A stretch of DNA of 64,000 nucleotides from Stenocarpella maydis (lineage: Eukaryota > Ascomycota > Sordariomycetes > Diaporthales > Diaporthaceae): contig NQMI01000179.1 of the NCBI GenBank assembly GCA_002270565.1, positions 1-64,000 on the forward strand. Direction: 5' to 3'. Of this stretch, positions 33,892 to 47,200 are shown piece by piece (position 1 is the stretch's first letter; the number at the start of each line of letters is the position of its first letter). The translations under genes and the position numbers were made by a program. The notes below the pieces were generated by a model, which saw only the letters and a list, made by a program, of their open reading frames with translations, was not told the DNA's origin and searched no databases.

Positions 33892-35279
33892 GTTCGCCGG
33901 GGCAGCAGCCTGATGGGGTTCAGTGTTGGACCACATGCCTGTTGCAGTTGTTGGTTGTAAATATGGTCGAGTCTTGTGGGGCTATGTGTATATAACTTGC
34001 AATATCAATGTGAAATGCCCCCGGATCGGTAGCAATGAGCCACCTAACACAGCATTGTGCACACTGGGGGAGACCACACTTGGCAAGTTTTGTCATGTCC
34101 AGAAATTGCTCGTCCGAAGAAAAGACCTTGTCACCCCACCTCTCACAGTTTTCCGTGAGAGTGCGGAGACTACCTAGATATTGAGACATCCGGGATGAAA
34201 GCGTGACTGCGCACTCCATTGCGTGGATTGGTCCGTTGAGGATTCTCGAAGCTACTATTAGTAGATTGGTTAGTTCAGATATGCCTCCGGAAGTATTTAG
34301 CCGAAAAGTGGGGACTGCCGTTCAAAATGGAGCTAATTAGGTAAGCTCTTCATCACCGCCTTTCATTGGCACCCCCTTCGCTAGGTACCCTTCGCTACCC
34401 TCAGCTACCCTCTTTTGCCGGGAGGGAGGTATATAAGCTTTGATCTACGTGGGGGGACGATTGACTTGACGAGTATGCAGAGTCTACACTCAAATCCCTC
34501 CTGAGACGGGGTGGTCTATTAAATACTGGCGTAATAGCCGTCCCGGCCAAAAGACCATAATATTCAGTTCCATCCACTGGATATATACCAGCAGTGTGTA
34601 GGCTCAGTACGGATAATTCATCGTACCGTCACACCTCCAGTCAAACTTTATTTAGACTTGATCTACCATCGGATTTAGGGTTTACGGGCTCCGCGTAGGG
34701 CTGGCAATCAAAGTAGCGGCCCAAAGTCTATGTTGGACCTCCAATCCGGCCTTGTAAGGAAGCACTCAATATAACAATGCCTCCACTGCTTTTATGCCGG
34801 GGCGAGTTATGACCCCGAAGAAGACTGGCTGTGGTTTCCGAGAGACCGATGCACTGGCCACTGCAGCGTAACCCTAACCCGTCCGGAAGTGACAATACCG
34901 ACAACGCCACCAACGGCGCCGACGACAACCGCCGAGACTGAGACGGCCGCGTTTGAGTGGTCAGTAGTGTGGAGTGGCGTCAGGGTTAAGGTTAGAGCCG
35001 CAAAGATGCACCTCGGTAATCTGCCGTGACCCCCACGTCTGCTGGTCGAGAGCCGGGCCAGAGCCACGGCCCGCTGTCCGACGGGACTACCAAGATATAA
35101 ACTTTGCTGCCCGTTGCCTCAAGTGCCAGTGGCTAGCAGAGACGGTCTTGTGTATCCTCGTGCGCCCCCTCTTGGCAAACATCGAAAAGTACTCAGTGAT
35201 CACTTGATCTTTTCTACCGCCAAAATACTTGCTTGGCTCCTTTTTTTCCCCATTCCCACCCAAGACCACTTGCATCCTC
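33892..35279. other. intergenic, promoter of P450 gene
   Basis: No gene recognised. Short open frames on both strands lack motifs. Confidence 0.5.
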
Positions 35280-37188
35280 ATGGCGTCGCCCTCACACCCT
35301 CCCCTTGGACACCTGGCCGGGGACTTCCAGCAATGGATTCCCGACGACCTTGTGAAGCCTATTCCTTTGGCTATGGCTGTCTTCGTCGTAATTCTCACTA
35401 TTACCGTGTCCCTGAATTCGTCCCTGTCCGATCGCAGAGACATCCCTCTCGTAAACCCTCCAAAGTCCATTTTCCAATCCAGCTCGGACATCAAGGCAAG
35501 CTCCTACGTTTCCCCTCCTTGGTCGTGCGACGATGCTAACCAAGGCGGCTCTAGAGGGTATTCCTCCGGTCAGCTGACGAGACACTCCGACGTGCTCGTA
35601 GCCTATACCAGGCCCGGCCCTTTCGCATGTGGACGCACGCCGGCCCTCAGGTTGTCCTGCCTTATGAGATGGCCAACGAGATCCGGAACCTCCCGCAACT
35701 GGAGTTCATGCAGCGTGCATACGTCGTAGGTCCTCTATTTACGCCTCGCTATCCGACGGACTACTAATGCTTTCTAGGAAAATCACGGAAGCATCCCGGG
35801 CTTCCAAGGAATAACTGGCGGTATGAGGGCGGATAATCTATTGGTTGACGTCGTCAGGAAGCCCTTAACCAAGTCGATATGCAAGTAGACCTTTTTTTTT
35901 TCTGGTTTGATTGGGGGTAACCGGCATTAACATCAAAATGAACAGCCAAGGTCACAGCGCCGCTCGCCGACGAGGTTAACCGTGCCCTTTACTTAAATCT
36001 AGGTGATTCCACAGGTATGTTGGTCTGCCATCTATGAACTCGCTGACCCCTGTATTGTGATTCGCTAATCTTTACACAGAGTGGCACGATGTTAAGTTCT
36101 ACGGTGCTCTGCTCGATACCGTCTCCCGGGCCTCTTCACGCGTCTTCCTTGGCGAGGAACTTTGCCGCAACGAAGAGTGGCTACGAATTACCAAGAACTA
36201 TACCGTTTTGGGCTTTAAGGAAGCTATCACGCTATTCGTTGTGCCCCGTTTCTTGCGCCCTCTGGTCCACTGGTTCATTCCGACGATGAAGCAGCTCCGG
36301 GCCCTCTTGGCCGAGGCCGAGGCCATGGTCGGTCCCATACTCGAGGCACGACGGAAGCTCAAGGCCGATGCCGCGGCAAAGGGAAAACCCATTCCAGAAT
36401 TCAACGACGGCATAGAGTGGGCCGAGTCTGAAGCTGGCCCCTCTCCTTACAACGCGGCTGTCTTTCAGCTGAACCTGTCTGTTGCCGCTATCCATACTAC
36501 CACTGACCTCACCTCGCGGGTCCTCGTGGATCTTGCCGATCGTCCGGATGTCATCAAGGAGCTTCGAGAGGAGGTCACAGAGGCGCTACGCTCTGAAGGA
36601 TGGAAGAAGACATCGCTGTACAAGATGAAGCTGCTCGATAGCGCCATCAAGGAAAGCCAGAGACTCAAGCCCATTAGCTCGAGTAAGTACATGCTGTCTT
36701 TTTACGCGGCTTCCGGGGGTGGGGGGCCTGCTAACGAGGTTTACCATATAGTCACTATGCGCCGCCTAGTCACGGCTCCCGTCACCCTGTCTGACGGCAC
36801 CGTCCTGAAGCCCGGCGACTGGACCATCGTCGACTCGAGCAGGGGCCTGCGGGACCCGGCCATCTACGAGAACCCGGACACGTACGACCCGTACCGCTTC
36901 CTGCGCTGGCGCGAGGAGCCGGCCAAGGAGAACCAGGCGCACCTCGTATCGACGGGGCCGGCCCACCTCGGCTTCGGCCACGGCGAGCACGGCTGCCCCG
37001 GGCGCTTCTTCGCCGCCAACGAGATCAAGGTCGTCCTCTGCTACCTGCTGCTCCAGTACGACTGGAAGCTGGCCCCGGATACGGTCAGGGAGCCCCGCGC
37101 CTACGGCTTCAGCCTGGGCATGGATCCCAACAACAAGCTGATGTTCCGTCGCCGCGCGAACCCAGAGTTTGACATCGAATCGGTCTGA
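35280..37188 (+). CDS. cytochrome P450 monooxygenase (ent-kaurene-oxidase-like/CYP68-type)
   Basis: Six exons: 35280-35495, 35555-35725, 35778-35880, 35946-36014, 36080-36682, 36752-37188; 532 aa. The first and third introns must use GC donors (AAG|GCAAGC and TAT|GCAAGT) to keep the frame; the others are GT-AG. The N-terminus holds one membrane anchor (KPIPLAMAVFVVILTITVSL). Motifs: I-helix AAIHTTTDLTS, K-helix ESQR at about 378-381, YDPYRFLRW, and heme-binding FGHGEHGCPGRFF with Cys at about 469. The C-terminal half resembles fungal CYP68/CYP503-type enzymes that oxidise terpenes and other lipophilic compounds; substrate unknown. The protein should sit on the ER. The last intron (36683-36751) is 69 bp with no stop, so retention would insert 23 residues before the C-terminal part. 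Confidence 0.9.
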
Positions 37189-38950
37189 TCACGGGGTGAG
37201 GATCTGAGCACCGGGGTATATGGGACTGATCAACCTGTCACAGAGCCCATGAGCATGTCGGGACTCAATGAGCAGGTTCGGATATTGTCCGAGTTGTGTT
37301 TGTTGTTCTCGTTTTTCTTTGTGTATCCACGGCCCCACCCCCTTGAACTATTTGAGGACGCAACGTTGGGATATCTAATTCTGAGCGAATAGAATAGATT
37401 ATAGATGGTTTCCTTTGTCCGATCACAATACCCTGCACACATACACGGAAACAGTCAAAAACCCAGCATAAGATAGTTAATAGAATGCCCATAACAGTAG
37501 GTTTAAATTACAATAGCTACCAAGAAACTAGTGATAGCCTTGTGCTGAAGCTAGTCGCGAGAATAGACCACTGTACTGTTGGAGCCAAATGTGGCGTCAC
37601 ACACTGCATAGTACCTCTAGGCTTATCGTGACACATACGCTCTTCAATTCACTTCAGATATTCTGTTAGGCCTTCCATTTTGGAAACAGAGTCATAGATT
37701 AGACTATTCTAACGAGGGTATAATATCGACCCACGCAGCACAGCTTCGTTGTGGTATGCAGCTGGCTGTATGGTGCCGCAGCGGCTCTATTCACGAGTGA
37801 CGACGACCAAAAACAAGACACTGGTATTGCGGACCTCGTATAACTGTTCCGCCTTTTTCTTCGTGCCTCGGGACATGCGCACACTTCGGGCCGAAATATC
37901 TGGGCGGTTTTGCAGTTGCCATGTCGTCCTGCCACCCAGCAAACAAGTGCGGGGATAACGGCAGGGTCATTGTACAGCCGGATCCCCAACTACGTGGCTT
38001 GCGAGGGGCGTATGCAAGGATGGATGTCCGTACGAGAGCGTGGCACACGCTCGGAACGTTAATATCAAGCACCTTTGGCACGACGTTGTGCAACCAGCCA
38101 AGCCATGCTGCTGTCCGCACAGGGTGACGGTCTCGCGGTGTAAGAAGGGTGTCTTCCCCCCCCTTAACCTCGCTCGGACTCGCTTCCGAAAATAGAGTTC
38201 ATCTACACATACCCTTGTACCAATCCATGTAGCCCGGGCGTCCCGGGCAGCGTACCACAGGCGCGGTAACGGAACCCTCAGGCCTCGGATGTTACACAGT
38301 ACGCGGAGGGGGCCGGAGTTGAGGATTGGGGGCGTCTGTGTGTGACAGACAGCTCATATTTTTCTCTCCCGCTGCCGGGGCTGTCTAAGCGGTAGTAGTA
38401 TAACGACTGACGCGCTGCCGTGCTTTCGCGCAGCTTCGCACCAGAGGGCGGCTACGGTTTGGCGCCTGCCAAAGCGCGAGATCTTAGATGGGATGGTACT
38501 CTTGGACCATCCCAACACTGAACGCACGGGTAGACTGAGTGACTTTGCACGAGGGAAAGCAAGATCCGGTGCATTTCTGTTGGGCCCGCGTGGTCTGAAG
38601 TGTGCTCTGCTGGTGTGAGTTACATCCACGTTTAACGTCACTTGGCCAGAGGCGCCCTGTTCTCTCCTGCGTTCTGAGGATACAATTGGCATTTTATATT
38701 TCGGGAAGAAGAAGGCTTCATGTATTTTGAGCGCCAAGAAAGTTTTAGAAAACTCGAACCCCGCATTTGTCCTTGATGGAACAATCGAAGGCGTAGTAGT
38801 TGTTGCACAGGCCAAGCCTCGATTTACTACCAACCCCCCGCTATCAGAGCACCCACCGTCACCTCGGTGGCTCTGTTCCTGCAACGCTGAGCCTAAAGGG
38901 GAAAATGAAGAAACAAAAATAGCAAGAGACCGCAAGAAATCCAATGGGCT
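37189..38950. other. intergenic, no gene seen
   Basis: No ORF with recognisable content. The right part borders the decayed PAF-AH-like gene. Confidence 0.5.
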
Positions 38951-38959
38951 GCCTCCCCA

Positions 38960-40000
38960 CACCCACGCAAGACGTGGCGTGAGCGCGTCTCCCACGCGCT
39001 GCCGTCCCACACCGGCCCATACACCGTGCTCTTCTCGGCCTGCTGCCCCGGCCGCGCGTGCCGACGTGCAGGGCCTACGCCAAGTCCTTCAGCATGCCCA
39101 ACCTCACGGTGAAGACGTACAATGGATGGCCCGCACGTGTGGCGCCGCAACTCCACGCTGGCTGGTGCCGGGCATTCTGGGGCGGGGCCGAATGCCCCTG
39201 GCAGAAGCCCAAGAAGCATACGAGGTCGTCCTACAGATTATCAACAATGGCCACCCCGGAGACCACATCAGAAACCATAAATAACCTGAGGGAGAAGCCC
39301 AATCGGGGTCCGAGCTCTTGGGGGCTGGACGGTATCGACTGGTCGGACTGGAAGGGCCAGCTATCCCTGGAGAATGTCACAGCCATGGGCCACAGTTTTG
39401 GGAGGCGCAACCACAGTACAGATGCTCGGGCTTGGTGGCGACCTCCCCTGGGTTGGCCAAGGGATACTTGCTCGGCGCGCGGGGCCCAGCAACCCCGGAG
39501 GTGCAGCCGGGCTGTGAGGTGCAGAGCATCTCGAGACCGTTGCTCTCGATGGGGCCGGAGGCCTTTATGCACTGGGGTGAGAATTACACCAAGGTCAAGG
39601 GCATCTGCGAAGAGGCCAAGCAGAACAGCGCGCTCTCCTAGAATGCTGGCTGTGCGCGGCTCGACGCACACGTCGCAAGCCGACTCTGCAGTGCTGTTTC
39701 CAAGGTGGATGGACCTGTTCATCAACAGAGGGGAGGGGACATATCTCGCCGTGGCGCCAATCCTAGGGTTCCTCAAGATCGTCCTCCCTCACGCCCGGAC
39801 CTCGTCCTACGTCACAAGCAATTGGGTAGGCGAGGCCTCCTCGGGAAGTTGCAGCCGGATTCTCATATCTCTATGGAGCACCGCCCAGACCAGAAGTGAC
39901 GGCTGCACGTCTCAAGATCGACAATGAGTTCCAGGTGCGGCTGCACGACTTGTGGGCCAAGAACTCGCGAAATAGAGTAGGAGACGGGATGCGGAGGCAG
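38960..40000 (+). pseudogene. platelet-activating factor acetylhydrolase-like protein, frameshifted
   Basis: Pieces of one protein appear in order but in different frames: LPSHTGPYTV (about 39000, weak), AEAQEAYEVVLQIINNG (from about 39196), WSDWKGQLSLENVTAMGHSF (from about 39340) with nucleophile motif GHSFG, then DLPWVGQGI, PLLSMGPEAFMHWGENYTKV (to a TAG at about 39640), LAVRGSTHTSQADSAVLFPR (His of the triad), and ARLKIDNEFQVRLHDLWAKN (about 39905). This is the order of the PAF-AH/phospholipase A2 group VII alpha/beta hydrolase family. At least four single-base shifts and stops separate the pieces, and no splice solution restores them. The damage is by indels, not RIP. The N-terminal part is mostly gone. 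Confidence 0.8.
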
Positions 40001-40009
40001 GGAGTGCAC

Positions 40010-43000
40010 CCCGGGATGCCAAAGGGAGGCCTTTGTTTAGGCGCAGGACGTGGCGGATCCAGGCGGGGAAGTGTGGGCGCATATGTCCCCCGAGAAGGAG
40101 GACGTGGACAAGCGTCTGGAGCACCGAGACGGACGAGAGATGGAACCTTCTGGTAGTTAGTTACATTTGTAGTGAGCACGGGCAACGGCCGCGGCCTCTC
40201 GTGCGGTGGGCGACAATGCAAGAAGTTTTGGGTTTGTCTGGGCTGTTCCTGTCAAAGTCAGCTTCATCTGGTTACTGGTACCTCCCTCCCTGCCTCCCTG
40301 CCTCCCTATCTCATTTCTACTCCGTATGCCGTATGTATGAGCATAGTGTAGAGAGGCTCTTCCACGTGGGGTGCAAATCCAAGAAATCCGGGGCGACTGG
40401 ATCGGACGTAGATGAAACGAGCGCCAGGCTCCACTTCAACTAAACCGGGCCATCCGTGGTGGGCCGGCGGCCCGGCTTGGACTGTACACTAAACTCGGCC
40501 GAACACAAAAGTAGCCACCATCACAGGCCCGCAAACGGTTTTTTTCCTACCGCATCCTCTTCATCCTGGCCCGTGGGAAAGGGCGTGTGCGTCCCTCAGA
40601 AGGCTGCGTCCGGGATGCTACAAGCAGGAGTCCGGGGGGGGGGGTCACAGCGGCAGCAGAAGCTCAGAATAGGGCCATCAGAATGCACCCCGCGCTGAGA
40701 CAAGCCCCGCCCCCTTTCCTCTGCCCGCAGAGAAGCTACCGTCTCACGATACGAGGACTGGGCGCGACACACAGACTCGTGGATGACGGGCGGGCAGCGG
40801 GATGGCACAAGAAGCACGGCACGGACGCACAGCTCGCCGGGCGGCGCGGGCTCTTCCCTGTGCTCGAAACATCTTGGAAGTGATCGACGTTTGTCCTGGG
40901 GAACGTATACGCGTACACTACTGTGTAGTGTGCTTGTCATCGAGTCAGTCGTAATAAGGGGGGGTGTCGGATTTTGAAGAGGCCAAGAAAGAAAAGAAGG
41001 GAAAAAAAAGAAGAGCTCGTCCGTTTTGGGACCAGGACCAGGAACCGTTGTAATAAGAATGAGAGCAATTTGCTTCTTCTGTTGTTCATTTTTGGCATGC
41101 TCCCGCCCTGCGCCCCCCCCTTCCTCCCTAGCCGCTGGAGATTCCTTTCCGTTTGGGGCCGGGGTGGAGGGTTGTTGGAGAGTTGGAGGATGTCTGAAAA
41201 TCATGCCACAATGAAGGGGGGGCCATCTCGGAGGGCTCGTATCGGCGGGTTCGAGTAAGGCCCATCAACCTGGAACCGCAGGCCGGTCTAACCCCCAAAC
41301 CCCCCCCCCTCAAAAAAAATATTTTTGAGCTTCGCTGGGAGATTCTGGAAATACACTACATACTCTCGGGTAGATTGCCGATTGACTGAAGTGTCGAGAG
41401 CGGGTACTTGGGAGCCTCTTGACATGGTTGGCAAGGCTCGCGGGGCTGGCAGTGTGTAACATGTAACATAGTTGTTCTCTCAGACTAGCCCCCAATACAC
41501 GCGGATTTGGTGGACTACATAGTAGACTAGTGATGATTTGCACTGGGCGGAGCAACAATAGCCGGCGGTGCGAGGGCGGACATGGTGAGATGGTGAGGTA
41601 GGTGGTGAGATTTGCTTATGCTCACGAGAAGAGACGACAACGAGAGAAGCACGGTAACACAAATGCACCAAGACTGAAGGACCATGGACCGGGAACCTCG
41701 GGCAGGGACAGCCCTGCTCCCAACGGGACAGCACCTTCTGCGCATTCTCTCCACTGTGTACTTTGCAAATATGTCTGCATGTATGTTGGTATGGGGGATA
41801 TTATATATATTGCATCACAAGTACATACAATCTAGTACTGTTGTCAAGATGTCTACCGTCTACAGTCATCCATCTGCCCCCACCTGGTCGTCGTCGTGGT
41901 GATCCTGATCCTGATGCTTAATCTCCATTATTACCCAGCAGCTAAGGCTGTACTCCGCAGCATGCACATCTAAGACAAACCAGGACAGGCATATGTACTG
42001 CCCTGCTGCAATGCAGGCGGCGATTGGCCAGCAGACCTCGACCAGAGAGCATGTGACCGACAGCGGCGGTGAGGCCCGCTCAGCTTAGCCAGCCAGCCAG
42101 CTACACTGAGGATTGATATGCTTGCCGCTGTGTTTGTTGCTCGACAGTGGACGTGGTGCCGATCGCGCCCGACTCTGCCAGGCCTGCGATGCTGCCGTGC
42201 TGCGAGCCCACCAGCCCACCAGCCCACCAGCCCACCCGGCCCACCGGTCCACAGCCTACAGAGTACACTATAGGCCACCCACAATGGGCCCGACACAAAC
42301 ATTGTCCCCCGCACGGTGGGTCCACAGGTTGCACATGCGGCAGGGCGAGGTCCTTTTGGTGCTCGTTTTCGTCTCGTGTCGGAGCGTCTGTCGACGTGTC
42401 GGGTCAAGCCCAGTCTTGTCGTGTCCCAATTGGGGTCGGTGCTGCCGTGCCGTGCCGTGTTGTGCTGTGCTGTGCTGTTCTGTGTGCCGGGCCATCATGT
42501 TATGTAATGTCCAACTTCAGGTACTCAGCTGCAGGACGTGTGGTGTAGGTGTCCATGATGATGGTGATGAATATTTATGATCATTATGATAGTTGTGATA
42601 ATTATAATAGTTTTTAAGTTTGGTCAACTGTGCATCGCCAAATTAGAGCCTATACGGAGTACTATATATGCCCTCACCTGGTCGCCTACATACTATACGT
42701 CCATACTCTCTTGATTCTCACCTTGACTGTCCGCCCCTGCCAGCCCTGTCCTTGTCTGCACGTCTCCCTATTCATCGGCCCTGAACCCTGAACCCTGGCA
42801 GTGGCCGTGGCCGTGGCCCTGTCCCTGTCCCTGTCCATGTCAAAAGTTCCACGCACCTTGGCTGACCTGCATATTGATCTGTGCTAGCTACCACCACAGG
42901 TTTCCAGCTCGGGGCTTGGGTCAAGAATCGGGCAGGTAGGCTCAAAAAAGAAGACCACGACGGGCTATGATTATGATTTCATGTCGAAATTCAATTCGAT

Positions 43001-44289
43001 CTTCACAAGCTCGCCGTCCCCACGCCCACCACAATGACGAAACCTCCTGCCTTGACCACTGTCACCTCACAGACACACCACTCAGATACTATCACCTGAC
43101 GAGACAGACAGACAGACAGACAGACAGGCAGACAGAAAAACAAACATCCTACCAGCCGGCTGACACCCTCGGCATGACCATGAGGGGTCGTCCATACTTA
43201 GTATATCCAATACCATCCATTTCGTACCCCAGGTAAGCTGCCCACCCATCCAATTGATAGCTAGGCTGGATAGACTACGAGCTTTTTCTCTCGTGCTCTC
43301 TCCCGATCGATTCACCCTCCTTCTTCTTGGTTCCCTGGCCCTAAGGCCTCCGTCACTCGCTCCCTCCTTGTCCAGGCGTCCCATGCCCATCTGACCTCCT
43401 GGCCGAGGCCCCGTTGATGCCGTTGATTGCTAGCTGAGCTCTTCCGCCGTATCACCGTCACAGGGGTTACCCAGGGTCTCCCATTCATTGCTGGTACACT
43501 CACCTTCACTCGCTTTTCTTTCCTCCACCAACCCAGTTCCGCCCTCCCTCTGTCCGCTTATTACCGTCCTCACATCACCCCCCCCCCCTTCAGCTGCCTT
43601 GTATTTCTCCTCACGATCGACCCGCCAGGTTGACTTGCCCGGCATACACACTCTAATACGCCACGGCACGCCACTCTCTCACTTGCACAACCACACCCCC
43701 CCCAGGCCACCCATCCACACCACCACGTTTGGCCAACATTTGATATCATTTTCCTGGTTTTGGCGGACAGGCGCTAATCGACCAAGACGCTCGTTTCGCA
43801 GCTGACCTCATCTACCACTGCCGACGACTACGGCCACGCGCACACCCCCTCTGACCTCCGTGCTCCCGGCCGTGTGTCCGCCCTGCCGCCCTACTGCGTG
43901 CTGCCTACGATCCTGGCCGTCCCATCGTCCCTGTACCAGCTTGGCGCACTACCCTGCGCCCAAAACGCTGCCACACCCGCATCTACGGCCCTCAGCCGTG
44001 CCAGGGTTAAAACTCCAAATATACTCCAGACTGAACCTTCTGGGACGACCTCATCCTTCGCTCTCCTTTTAGCTCCCACCAAGGCCGCGCCGAATCAGTG
44101 ACAGGCGCACTCGATCAGCTTCGTCATCCTACTCGGCCCGTCCGTTCGGTCTGACTTGACGCCCGTAGCTCTGTCACTCGAAGTGACTTGAAGTGGGCTG
44201 GGAGGCTATTTGGGACTCTAACACCCCCTTACCTCACTCACTCTCACTCCCGAGACACTCCCTCAAATTTTCGCCACGCGGTCTCAGCC
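40010..44289. other. long intergenic region, CT-rich toward the right
   Basis: Over 4 kb without a supported gene. It contains low-complexity runs (GTGCCGTGCC and GTGCTGTGCT around 42430-42480, CCTGCCTCCCTG around 40290) and a GACA microsatellite. The pyrimidine-rich 43.3-44.28 kb looks like promoter and leader of the large gene at 44290. Confidence 0.5.
43101..43135. repeat. GACA microsatellite
   Basis: About eight tetranucleotide units GACA with one change (GGCA). Confidence 0.85.
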
Positions 44290-47200
44290 ATGGCGAACAC
44301 AGAGCAAGGCAAGGGCTCCAAGGTCCCCTCAAGGGCAGCAAGTCTCCAGCGCATGCTGGAGATAGAGAGGAAACAAAAGGTGAGTTTTATACGCCGTGTT
44401 TTACCCCCGTAACCACACTTTTTCGTAGCAAAAAATTCTCTGCAACACCTCACAACTGACCAACAACCTGTACCCCCCCCCCGCTTAGATGGCGAGAATG
44501 CAACAAAATCCTTATGCAGCTGCCCCAGGTCGCCGCAGCGATTCACCTTCGGCCCGCCCAAAATCGAATTTGCTCACCCGCCGCCGAGATTCTTCTCAGC
44601 CGCCCCAGGACGACCGAAGAAAGACGACCATGTCAAACTACAACCTGCCACCTCTTACGGTAGTACCCGCGACACAGGATAGGTTTGCGAAGCAGGCAGA
44701 CACGAGACCAGGCCCCCCCAGGCAGATGAGGAAGGGCTCAGCAGACCGGGACAGCCTCCCGTCGGTAGTCAGGGCCACCGGCGGTCAAGGCTCCCCACAG
44801 GTCAAGTCTGTGTCATTTGACGACGGACAGTCGGACACTTCGTCATTATGCCATTCGCCAACTTGGGACGACTACGGGAAGAAGAAGAAGAAAGAGAAGG
44901 AGGCGGCGGCGGCGGCGGCGGCGGCAGCAGCAGCATCTAGCCAGACAAAACTGGTAAAGAAGCGGCGGACAAAAGAGCCCCCTCCCGCGGCTATGGAAAC
45001 CCGACCAACGATAAACCCGCGCGTCATGTCTGCGCCCTTGTTGGATCGTATGAGCCTGGAAGACATGCGGCAGTCAGACCGGCCCCCTTCGGAACCACAG
45101 CCAGAACCAAGCAGGCCCCCAGTTCCGCCACTTCCCATACAGCCGGGCTCGGTCGAGACTACCCAGACTGCCGTCAGGAGTCCTGGCTTCATTGGTGGTG
45201 TGCGCCTGGAGCGCGAACGCGAAGCGGCCCTGCAGAGACTGACCAATGCCAGGGCTGCATCAGCAGAGCGCTCGGCGCCAGACGTGGGAGGACAAGGTCA
45301 GGCATCACGACCTGCATCAAGCGAGAGAACGAAGAAGCCAGGGCCTAATTCGACAACCTCGTACCCCCCAACCGCCTCGAAGACCCCGCTACTCAACCAG
45401 CCGCCCCCAGCAAAGGGACATGCCCGGAAGCGAAGTGGTTCCCTAGGTAGTGTTGTCTCGAAGCTTTTCAGTTCCTCCAAGACTTCCGACGATTTCAAGC
45501 CTTATTTGGATAGACGAGGCTCGCAGGACTCCGTCACGACGGTTTCCTCACTATTCACGCGTGGCCGCAAGAGGAGCGACTCGGGCAATTCCCAGACCAG
45601 GGCCCAGAGCTATGATGTTTATAGTCGTTCGGGCTCATCGACTCCGATGAGTGAGAGACGAGGTGCGCTTAGCCTCCCACCATTGAGCTGGAAGAACGGG
45701 CGCAAGGCTAAGACGGCCTCAATGATGGCAATACCGCCAAATTCGGCGCGGGATGGCTCGTTTCCAATGGATGACGATACCCCGGCTCTCAAGCAGGACA
45801 ATTTCACCTTCCTCGAGCAGCCATGGTCACCGACAATCGAAAGCCCGCTGTCACCTCCAGGGAGCTTCTCTCCTTCAATCAAGGCCAAGAGGAGCCCCAA
45901 ACTCGCCCCTGCAGCCGCTGCGAGGCCCGTATCTAAGGCTCCCAAGAAGACGCTCAAAGAAGCTATCAAATCTGGCTTCGGCTCCTCGACCGGGCCTGAT
46001 CTCAAAACATCATCTCACCGCCGCACGGGGACGGACGACACGCTCATCGATGGGGACATGACTCCTACGCTCACTAGTAATTCTCATCCGTTACAAAAGA
46101 GCGCAATGGTGCCTTCCTCGGCAGATGGCGGAACAATGCACGTAGGAATGAGGGCTTCCAATGAGCACACTCCGCACCAGCGGGCTTCAGACTCAAAGGA
46201 CTCGGGCGCTTCGTCGTCGTCCTCACACCCTGATACGGAATCCATAACGCCTTCGCCAATGACGACTCCGGACAACTCAAGGCCGCAGTCGCTGAAGGAC
46301 GGCCAGCCTCTCGGTGTTGACGAACTGAAAACCGCACCGATGGTCTCCGCGCATGGGGCTAGCGGTTTGGGCTTGCACAACCCGTCCACAGGAGTGGTGG
46401 ACTCGCGTGGCAATATACCCCCCCGGGTGGATTCTCCACGTATCGATATTGAACTCTCAACCGGTGACTTCAGCGAGTCCTGGAACCTCGCAAACAAACC
46501 GAGCTCTCGGTTCGCCCAAGGACTAGTGCGACCGCAGCCAAAGGAGGACGAGTCATGGCCACTGGGCAGAAAGCCTCTTGACGTGGACCAGCTCTCCTTC
46601 ACCAGTGCTCTCACGAGCTTGGACGTCAAGACCTCGTTCCAAGATCTGGCCTCTCCCATATCGGACATCGAGCCTCTCTCTCTGGATAGCGACCCCACAC
46701 AAGCAACTAAAGTAACCATTAGGGGCGTCAAAGTCGAGGTTGTCAAGAGCCCAGCCTACGCCAAGAAGGTCTCGAGTGCGCCTTCACCAACAAAGGACAC
46801 CAGCTTCCTTCCAGCGCTGCCTCACCAACCTCTCCCCACGCGGGGCAACAATACCCGGCCCGCTCAAACGTTGATGACGCACAACGAAGTCGATGAGCGG
46901 CCCTTTATACCCCGAGAGGCCCGAGCCGAGAGCCCTGACTCTTTTCGAGCGCCAGGCGCTGCATCCAGGCACCTACAAGAAGCCAGGAGAGCAGCTCCGT
47001 CCTCCCCGCGATCACCAACCGCCGTGACCACCACCACCACCACCACCACCACCACCAGTCTGCTTGCCAACAGTATCATGGGCCCGCCCGTGCCTCGCTC
47101 GTTCGCCCTCGCCAATCGCCCTAAACCATCGGGGGGGCCTGCTGTTCCTTCCTCGAGGCATAGCAACCTCGATACGACGGGCCTGAAGCCCATTGCCAAG

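Noticed and set aside
34868..34880. CCCTAACCC telomere-like word
   Set aside because: Too short and alone; no neighbouring repeat.
42430..42490. Possible CRISPR-like or satellite array
   Set aside because: It is simple GTGCC/GTGCT slippage repeat without spacers.
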